From Bacillota bacterium (lineage in GTDB: Bacteria > Bacillota > Sulfobacillia > Sulfobacillales > Sulfobacillaceae): a stretch of DNA of 11,236 nucleotides. Positions 6,149 to 11,236 of the stretch are shown here, piece by piece. The position numbers and the translations under genes are program-made. The DNA is taken from positions 1 to 11,236 of the forward strand of contig JAKADI010000020.1 of the NCBI GenBank assembly GCA_021820675.1, in the 5' to 3' direction. A model generated the notes under the pieces. The model was not told the origin of the DNA, made no database searches, and saw only the letters and a list, made by a program, of their open reading frames with translations. Each line of letters begins with the position of its first letter. The stretch's first letter is position 1.

Positions 6149-6937
6149 ATGCGCAGCTATCGTGTTCCATCTGTTGAACGTGCCTTCGTTATTATGGATC
6201 AGATAGGACTAGCTCCCCGAGGCCTATCGCTGATGGAGATTACCGAACAGACAGGATTCCCAAAAACCACGGTATTCATGCTTTTGACGGTATTGGAACG
6301 CCTGGGGGCCTTGCGGCAGGTGGAGGGAAGGTATTTTCTGGGAAGCCATCTCGCCACGTTGGGAGGGCAAGCGTTACGGCGCTTGGACCTGCGAACTGTC
6401 GCTGACCCAGTGATGCGGCGTTTGTCAGAACAAACTGGGTTTACTGTTCACTTGGGGGTCCTTGAGCAATGCGAGATCATCTTTATCGGAAAGATCGAAC
6501 ACGAAGGGTTTATTCGCTTTTCCTCTTATGTTGGTTTGGCACAGCCGTTTCACGTTTCGAGTTTAGGAAAGGCTATTGCGGCATTCATGCCCCCAGAACG
6601 CATCGAGTCATTATTGGAATGTCAACTGAAGCGGCGCACGCGTTACACCATTACGGATCCTGAGTCTCTGCGCTGCGCGCTAGAGGTGGTTCGCCGCCAA
6701 GGTTACGCCGTCGAGGACGAGGAGGACGAGGAAGGGGTGCGGTGCATCGGGGTGCCGATCTTCGACCATAACGGCGATGTGGTCGGGGCGGTCAGTATCA
6801 CCGCTGTGCGTGCATCTCTTCCCGTCGAGACGTTCCCGCAATACTCGGAGTCCGTTATTCAAGCGGGGCGGGAAATTAGCCGCCTTTTGGGGGAGTTGGC
6901 CCCTACTGGCCCATCAGCAACATGTGATAGGCCGTAG
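6149..6937 (+). CDS. IclR-family transcriptional regulator
   Basis: 262 residues. The N-terminal winged helix (about residues 5-65) has the IclR pattern SVERAFVIMD, LSLMEITEQTGFPKTTVFMLLTVLERLGAL and a wing ending GRYFLGSHL. The C-terminal effector domain (about 75-250) includes HVSSLGKAIAAFMP, YAVEDEEDEEGVRCIGVPIFDHNGDVVGAVS in pieces typical of the family, and a C-terminal helix with AGREISRLLG. AGGGGG lies 7 bases before the ATG. IclR proteins bind small acids or sugar derivatives and usually control adjacent catabolic genes, often repressing them until the effector appears. Here the matching promoters before the cyclase gene and before this gene, both with palindromes, suggest it controls both and itself. 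The effector would be a pathway intermediate, by inference. Confidence 0.92.
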   Translation: MRSYRVPSVERAFVIMDQIGLAPRGLSLMEITEQTGFPKTTVFMLLTVLERLGALRQVEGRYFLGSHLATLGGQALRRLDLRTVADPVMRRLSEQTGFTVHLGVLEQCEIIFIGKIEHEGFIRFSSYVGLAQPFHVSSLGKAIAAFMPPERIESLLECQLKRRTRYTITDPESLRCALEVVRRQGYAVEDEEDEEGVRCIGVPIFDHNGDVVGAVSITAVRASLPVETFPQYSESVIQAGREISRLLGELAPTGPSATCDRP

Positions 6938-6981
6938 CACACAGGGCGGAGTCGGGATCACACAATGAGGAGGACGCGTTA

Positions 6982-7644
6982 ATGGAGCTAACTGATAGCG
7001 AGTTGTTTTCGGTCTTGGAGGAGCGTTTGTACACCGCTGTGATTTCCGACGTTTTGGACGCCATGGGCCATCGCGATCAAGTGATGAACGCGAACCTGAA
7101 TGCGTTAGCCACCGGTTCGGTCGTGGCGGGGCGGGCTCGAACGCTTTTGGCGGTGGACTACTACGAGCCGCTAGACGAGCCATACGGTACCGAACTGCGG
7201 TTTATTGACACTCTGGTCCCGGGAGATCTAGTGGTGGCTGGCACCAACGAGTCGGTCTACAACGGTCTTTGGGGCGAGCTGTTGTCGACCGCCTCCAAGG
7301 TGCGGGGAGCGCGAGGGGCCATTATCGACGGCTACGTGCGGGACGCACGCAGGATTAAGGACCTCGGCTTTCCGCTGTGGTGTACGGGGACCAAGCCGGT
7401 CGACTCGGCTGGACGTGGGATGACAATCGCGTATGACTGCACGGTCAAGTGCGGTGGGGTTTTGGTGAATTCCGGGGATATCGTGTTGGGCGACGAGGAC
7501 GGGGTTGTGGTCATTCCCAGTCGGATTGCCCAGTCTGTGGTCCAAAAAGCGCTGGAGAAGGTAGCCGCAGAGGATGCGACACGCAGTGCCTTGCGGCAAG
7601 GAACGCCTCTCTCAGAAGTCTTTCAAAAGTTCGGCGTGTTGTAA
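6982..7644 (+). CDS. RraA/HMG-aldolase-family protein, possible keto-acid aldolase
   Basis: 220 residues with the RraA-like fold shared by 4-hydroxy-4-methyl-2-oxoglutarate aldolases, related oxaloacetate decarboxylases and the RNase E inhibitor RraA. Landmarks are the N-terminal SDVLDAMG, PGDLVVAG, LWGELLSTAS (residues 96-105), GARGAIIDGYVRD ending in R120-D121, and the C-terminal VNSGDIVLGDEDGVVVIP. Arg and Asp at 120-121 are the residues that bind pyruvate and the divalent metal in the aldolases. The classical aldolases are described with an acidic residue three positions after the Asp; here that position is R124, so a classic HMG-aldolase activity is uncertain. AGGAGG stands 8 bases before ATG. 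Placed after a sugar-acid dehydratase, it could cleave the 2-keto-3-deoxy acid to pyruvate and an aldehyde. This is a context-based hypothesis. Confidence 0.85.
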   Translation: MELTDSELFSVLEERLYTAVISDVLDAMGHRDQVMNANLNALATGSVVAGRARTLLAVDYYEPLDEPYGTELRFIDTLVPGDLVVAGTNESVYNGLWGELLSTASKVRGARGAIIDGYVRDARRIKDLGFPLWCTGTKPVDSAGRGMTIAYDCTVKCGGVLVNSGDIVLGDEDGVVVIPSRIAQSVVQKALEKVAAEDATRSALRQGTPLSEVFQKFGVL

Positions 7645-7702
7645 ACGAACGTTCAGGTGGTCGTTGGAGTTGATGGGTCGAAAAGCGAAAGGAAGAGGAG
7701 AA

Positions 7703-8992
7703 ATGAAGAGTCATTTCCAGGGGACTCTGGCAATAGGCGCACTAAGCGTTCTCCTGGCAGGGTGTGGAGCATCTGCCGCTAACGGCGCTTCGGCGCATGG
7801 TCCCATCGCCCTAACCCTGTGGGAGAACTATGGCACTGAGGATGAGGCGACGGCGACCGTTGACTTGGTGAAGGCTTTTGAGAGGCTGCATCCCAACATT
7901 AAGATTCACGTCGTCAGCCAACCCGCGAGCAATTACTTCTCTTTACTGCAAGCAGCGGCGATTTCCAAGAACGGACCCGATTTGACGGTGATGTGGTCGG
8001 GCCTGTACGCGTTGAAGTACCAAGACTTCCTGGTGAATCTGAATCCTTATCTACCGGCTTCACTGCGATCCAAGGTTTACGGATTGCAGTACTCCTCTAT
8101 CAATTTCAACCCTGCAAATGGCGTGCTGATAGCGCCGTTGGAGAATCAGTTCTACATGGGGTTTTATAACAAAGCCCTCTTCCACAAAGCGGGCATTCAA
8201 TCGCCCCCGACGGACTGGGCTCAGTTGTATCGCGACTCGGCCATCTTAAAGAGTCATGGTATTACCCCGTTGCTCTACGGCAGCGGCAGCCAGTCAATTG
8301 GTTCGGAGTTTTATCCGTATTACGACTTGAGCTACTTGATGGCGGGTGTTTATTCCCCGTCTCAATGGAAAGGGCTTTATGACGGCAAGATCCCGTGGAC
8401 GTCGGCTCCTATCAAAGCTCAGATGAACAAGTGGGTGGGGTTGTTCCGAAACGGATATACTAATCCGAACGCCTTAACCGCCACCAATATCTTGGCGGCC
8501 TTTGAACAAGGGAAGGGAGCCATGCTGATTAAAGGCAATTGGGACGTGTCAGTTCTTCAGCAGGCCATGGGCTCGAACCTGGGAGTCTTTTTGCCTCCGT
8601 ATTCCTCGACTCCTCAGCACGCGGTGGACATGTTTCCCGGCGACGGGTATTCCATGACCACCTATTCCCAGCATAAGGCGCAAGACGCCCAGTTCCTGCG
8701 ATTCATTCTCTCCCCCGAGGGGCAACGGATTGAGAGTCAGGCCGGGCTGATTCCCGACGTCAAGGGCAGCACCACCAGCAACGCCCTTAACAATCAGCTG
8801 CTACAGTACGCCGCCAAGGGCTACCGCGTCTATCCCATGATTGACAACATGATTCAGCCTAGTGTGGTGAGTGCCGGATCCAAAGAGCTTGACGCGGCTT
8901 TCGCAGGAAACATTACGGTGTCGCAAGCATTGAACAACCTGCAGCAAACGCTGAACAGTCTTCCGGCGTCGCAAAGATCTTCATCATACTGA
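7703..8992 (+). CDS. ABC sugar importer, solute-binding lipoprotein (CUT1 type)
   Basis: About 429 residues. The N terminus is a lipoprotein signal: a short start with a lysine, a hydrophobic run, and the lipobox LAGC with the modified Cys at residue 21. A Ser/Ala-rich linker follows, then a family 1 extracellular binding-protein domain (LTLWENYGTEDE, AFERLHPNIKIHVV, TVMWSGLYALKYQDFLVNLNPY in pieces, a C-terminal MAGV...GKGAMLIKGNWD-like region). It captures a sugar or oligosaccharide outside the membrane and delivers it to the two permeases downstream. ATG 7703 is chosen because AGGA sits 9 bases upstream and the signal peptide is then normal. An in-frame ATG at 7673 would give ten extra basic residues and is also possible. 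There are 58 bases between the RraA-type gene and this one. Confidence 0.92.
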   Translation: MKSHFQGTLAIGALSVLLAGCGASAANGASAHGPIALTLWENYGTEDEATATVDLVKAFERLHPNIKIHVVSQPASNYFSLLQAAAISKNGPDLTVMWSGLYALKYQDFLVNLNPYLPASLRSKVYGLQYSSINFNPANGVLIAPLENQFYMGFYNKALFHKAGIQSPPTDWAQLYRDSAILKSHGITPLLYGSGSQSIGSEFYPYYDLSYLMAGVYSPSQWKGLYDGKIPWTSAPIKAQMNKWVGLFRNGYTNPNALTATNILAAFEQGKGAMLIKGNWDVSVLQQAMGSNLGVFLPPYSSTPQHAVDMFPGDGYSMTTYSQHKAQDAQFLRFILSPEGQRIESQAGLIPDVKGSTTSNALNNQLLQYAAKGYRVYPMIDNMIQPSVVSAGSKELDAAFAGNITVSQALNNLQQTLNSLPASQRSSSY

Positions 8993-9039
8993 GTTGGGTT
9001 GGGCTTAAAAGATGAGCATAAGGGGGAGGGGGATGAGTG

Positions 9040-9993
9040 ATGCCTAAAAGAGTTTCGGCCGCACGAATGCTGGATGAGGGCGCCACTGCCGTTCCCTCCC
9101 TGGTTCATGGAACGAAGCGCGTCGGGTCGTTGCAACGGCAGCGGGGCCGAACCGGGGTGCTGTTTGCGATTCCCATTGTTGTTCTGGTGTCGTTTCTGCT
9201 TTTGTTTCCCATTATCGAGGCGTTCTATTATGGCTTTACCAATTGGAACGGCATATCGGCGCAATGGGTCGGGCTGGCGACATACCGGCAATTGATCACC
9301 AGTTCCGTGTTTTGGCGGGTGCTACTAAATAATGCGGTTTTGCTTGTCGCTATTCCTTTTGCCATCTTCATTCCCCTGGTCGTGGCCTTTCTCCTTAATC
9401 AAAAGGTTCCGGGGTGGAAGTTTTTTCGCTCGGTGTATTTTTTGCCGACCGCCGTGTCCTGGGTGGTGATTGGGATGGTGTCGATCCAGTTTTTTGCTTC
9501 CAACGGGTTGCTGAGCCAAGCCTTGCAGGCGTTGGGCCTGGGTGGAAGTCAGGCGGGCTTTTTGGGGCACAGCGCTACCGCCTTGGCGGCGGTGGCCGTA
9601 ACTTTCATATGGTCTGTGTTTGGTACCAATACCATTATCTTTGCCACCGGTATGGCCACTCTTAGCACGGAGGTGCTGGAAGCTGCCCGTGTGGATGGCG
9701 CCAATGCCTGGACTGCGATGGTCCACATTATGATTCCCCTGTTGCGAAGATTTCTTCAGTTTGCCTTCATCATGACGCTGATCACCGCATTTACGGCATT
9801 GTTCAGCTTGATTTTCGTGATGACAGGCGGGGGGCCGGGGTACGGAACCACTACGCTTGAATTCTTCGTTTACCAACAAGCCTTTAGCCAGGGCCAGTTT
9901 GGAACGGGCGCCGCACTCGGCACGGTGCTGTTCCTCATCGTTTTCGGTATAAGCATCTTCCAGCTCCGTCTCATGAATGAAGACAAATATTAG
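9040..9993 (+). CDS. ABC sugar importer, inner-membrane permease (MalF/UgpA type)
   Basis: About 317 residues with six predicted membrane spans, the first at about residues 39-60 after a charged cytoplasmic N terminus. The EAA loop that contacts the ATPase is STEVLEAARVDGANAW, followed by IMIPLL. This is the classical EAA-x3-G-x9-I-x-LP pattern in a slightly altered form (IMIP). MTGGGPGYGTTTLEFFVYQ near the C terminus is typical of the first permease of CUT1 systems. The ribosome binding site is a run of G with GGAGG; an adjacent GTG at 9037 directly before the ATG at 9040 is an equally possible start. It forms the channel with the permease encoded next. Confidence 0.92.
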   Translation: MPKRVSAARMLDEGATAVPSLVHGTKRVGSLQRQRGRTGVLFAIPIVVLVSFLLLFPIIEAFYYGFTNWNGISAQWVGLATYRQLITSSVFWRVLLNNAVLLVAIPFAIFIPLVVAFLLNQKVPGWKFFRSVYFLPTAVSWVVIGMVSIQFFASNGLLSQALQALGLGGSQAGFLGHSATALAAVAVTFIWSVFGTNTIIFATGMATLSTEVLEAARVDGANAWTAMVHIMIPLLRRFLQFAFIMTLITAFTALFSLIFVMTGGGPGYGTTTLEFFVYQQAFSQGQFGTGAALGTVLFLIVFGISIFQLRLMNEDKY

Positions 9994-10009
9994 ACCGAGG
10001 AGGATCGGC

Positions 10010-10834
10010 ATGGTGAGTTCGGCCCAGGCCCGGAGACGGTTAACCCGATGGCTCACATTTTTGGTTTTGGTCATCGTGACAGTTATCATGCTGTACCCGT
10101 TTTACTACATGATACGGTCGTCGTTTCAGTCGTTTGCTCAGTTCGAACAGGGACATGGGGTGTCTTGGATTAGCTGGGAGCAGCTCTTCTCTACGCTGCC
10201 TATCATGCGCGAACTGGCCAATTCCACGGTTGTCACGATTGGCACAGTGGTGCTCATCCTTGCGGTGAGTACCGCTGGCGGTTATGCGTTTTCCAAGCTG
10301 CGATTTCGAGGGAGCCACATCTTATTTATCGGGGTTGTTTCCACCATGATGGTGCCCTTGCAATCGATCATCATCCCGGAATACGCCAATATGAGCCAAG
10401 TGGGATTGGTCGGGCATTATATCGGGGCCATTTTGGTCTATGCGGCGTTAGGATCGCCCTTTGCGACCTTTTTGATGACCACATATTTTCGCGGCGTTCC
10501 TGATGATCTGCTCGAAGCTGCGGTGGTGGATGGCCTGTCGTATGCCCAAATATTTTTCCGTATTATGATTCCCATGGCGATTCCGGCGTTGTTTACGATT
10601 GCGGTGCTGCAGTTTATTCAGGTGTGGGACGATTTGCTGGTCGCGATGCTATTTTTGCCCAATCCTGCGGTTCGCACCATCACGGTGGGGTTGGCCACCC
10701 TTCAGGCTCAGCGGATCGTCAACGTGCCGGTGTTGATGGCCGGGTCTTTTGTCAGTGCGCTGCCCGCGGTTATCGTCTATCTTATATTTCAGCGCAGCTT
10801 AATCAATGGCTTGACGATGGGGATGGGGAAATAA
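10010..10834 (+). CDS. ABC sugar importer, inner-membrane permease (MalG/UgpE type)
   Basis: 274 residues, six predicted spans, beginning with a basic segment (ARRRLTRW) then a long hydrophobic helix and YPFYYMIRSSFQ, a hallmark of the second CUT1 permease. The EAA loop is PDDLLEAAVVDGLSYAQIFF followed by IMIPMAIPA. The ATG at 10010 follows AGGAGG by 6 bases; an in-frame ATG at 9977 would start inside the previous gene and is less likely. The gap from the first permease is 16 bases, so the two are coupled. No ATP-binding subunit follows. Many CUT1 systems share one MsmX/UgpC-like ATPase encoded elsewhere, and that is expected here. Confidence 0.93.
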   Translation: MVSSAQARRRLTRWLTFLVLVIVTVIMLYPFYYMIRSSFQSFAQFEQGHGVSWISWEQLFSTLPIMRELANSTVVTIGTVVLILAVSTAGGYAFSKLRFRGSHILFIGVVSTMMVPLQSIIIPEYANMSQVGLVGHYIGAILVYAALGSPFATFLMTTYFRGVPDDLLEAAVVDGLSYAQIFFRIMIPMAIPALFTIAVLQFIQVWDDLLVAMLFLPNPAVRTITVGLATLQAQRIVNVPVLMAGSFVSALPAVIVYLIFQRSLINGLTMGMGK

Positions 10835-10882
10835 GCCGGGCAGGCATACCGGGTGGCGTTATCCGTCAAGGTTCAAGGTGGG

Positions 10883-10912
10883 ATGCTGACCATATTGCGA
10901 GGACGTCAGCAT
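10883..10912. repeat. Inverted repeat after the permease gene
   Basis: ATGCTGAC (10883-10890) and GTCAGCAT (10905-10912) pair perfectly over 8 bases with a 14-base loop. It lies 48 bases after the last permease stop and might slow transcription. It lacks a T-run, so I do not call it a terminator. Confidence 0.35.
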
Positions 10913-10952
10913 TGGCTGCCCGACACGTCGATCTAGGGGAGGTGAATGACGC

Positions 10953-11015
10953 ATGGAGGAAGCATACAACTGGATTGGCATCGGCCGTGACGAGGGTGCC
11001 GGTGAGGTCCGTTAG
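10953..11015 (+). pseudogene. Start of a further operon gene, cut off by an insertion remnant
   Basis: A strong AGGGGAGGTG (10935-10944) precedes ATG 10953 by about 8 bases. The frame reads MEEAYNWI, then passes at about 10977 into sequence that on the other strand encodes transposase, and stops at 11013-11015 after 20 codons. The site looks like the 5' end of a gene that followed the permeases and lost the rest when transposon sequence arrived. Too little remains to name it. Alternatively the codons are chance and only the ribosome binding site is real. Confidence 0.35.
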
Positions 11016-11236
11016 TTTCTCATCCACAGGGGTTTGGGCGATGATGCGAGTCGTGCCATGCACGACCGCGGCTACCAGATGCCGGGGTTTAACGGTCTCA
11101 CTGCCGGATCCCCTCAGCGTTTTGCCATCGCAAGCGATGGCATCCGACACCCCGTGCTGGGCCATCCAGTCGGTTAAAATGCAATCCAACGCCTCGGCAT
11201 CGCTGTGTTGGAGAGCACGCATCTGGGCGGACGCGG
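10977..11236 (-). mobile_element. ISAs1-family transposase remnant, truncated and internally deleted
   Basis: On the minus strand, from the window edge, the frame reads MRALQHSDAEALDCILTDW in part, then IACDGKTLRGS and HLVAAVVHG...IIAQTPVDEK, ending with LTDLTGTLVTADA. These are the core motifs of ISAs1-type DDE transposases; the Asp of CDGKT and the Asp of TADA are the first two catalytic acids. Between VDEK and LTDLTG about 15 residues that normally include SNEI/TNEI are missing (junction near 11020). Homology stops at TADA near 10977, so the third catalytic acid is lost. The N-terminal part may continue beyond the window. It is a dead relic. Confidence 0.75.

Noticed and set aside
6713..6736. 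Acidic run (EDEEDEEG) in the IclR protein considered as an unusual insertion
   Set aside because: A short acidic segment just before the GVRCIGVPIFD block is usual in IclR effector domains.
7648..7656. GAACGTTC palindrome before the binding-protein gene
   Set aside because: Only eight bases, with no promoter elements beside it; too short to support as an operator.
9325..10089. Long minus-strand frame opposite the permease genes
   Set aside because: It is the antisense of hydrophobic membrane spans (Lys/His/Arg-rich product) and has no family match that I recognise.

Overview
The window looks like part of a chromosome from a moderately GC-rich Firmicute. This is inferred from strong AGGAGG-type ribosome binding sites, a TTG start, sigma-A-like TTGACA promoters and a lipobox-bearing binding protein. 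An acidophilic Sulfobacillus-like organism would fit the protein style, but nothing here proves the genus. No rRNA, tRNA or CRISPR array is visible.

Left end (1-870), minus strand: a two-gene unit with a hemerythrin-domain protein followed by an unrecognised protein that runs off the window. The two genes overlap by ATGA. Upstream is a clean Crp/Fnr-type inverted repeat placed exactly where a class II activator site should sit relative to a -10-like hexamer. A roughly 550-base gene-free stretch with several inverted repeats follows (about 870-1424).

Centre and right (1425-10834), plus strand: a sugar uptake and oxidation locus. In order: a cyclase-family (KynB-like) metal hydrolase, an aldose-1-epimerase-like protein, a 440-base gap, a short-chain dehydrogenase, an IlvD/Edd-type sugar-acid dehydratase, an IclR-family regulator, an RraA/HMG-aldolase-fold protein, and a CUT1-type ABC importer (lipoprotein plus two permeases, no ATPase). 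Together they suggest a non-phosphorylative route: import of an aldose or small oligosaccharide, anomer interconversion, oxidation at C1 by the dehydrogenase, lactone opening, dehydration to a 2-keto-3-deoxy acid and cleavage. The usual lactonase (SMP-30 type) and the usual keto-deoxy-acid aldolase or dehydratase are absent. The cyclase-family and RraA-family proteins occupy those places, which is the most interesting hypothesis in the window.

The promoters before the cyclase gene and before the iclR-type gene are strikingly alike (same 11-base block around TTGACA, same 17-base spacer, AAAATA in the -10 region). Each has a palindrome at or near the start of transcription, which suggests shared control, probably by the IclR protein.

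Right end (10835-11236): after the second permease there is a strong ribosome binding site and the first codons of a further reading frame. It runs into a minus-strand remnant of an ISAs1-family transposase with an internal deletion. The transport operon's downstream end therefore appears to have been interrupted and eroded.
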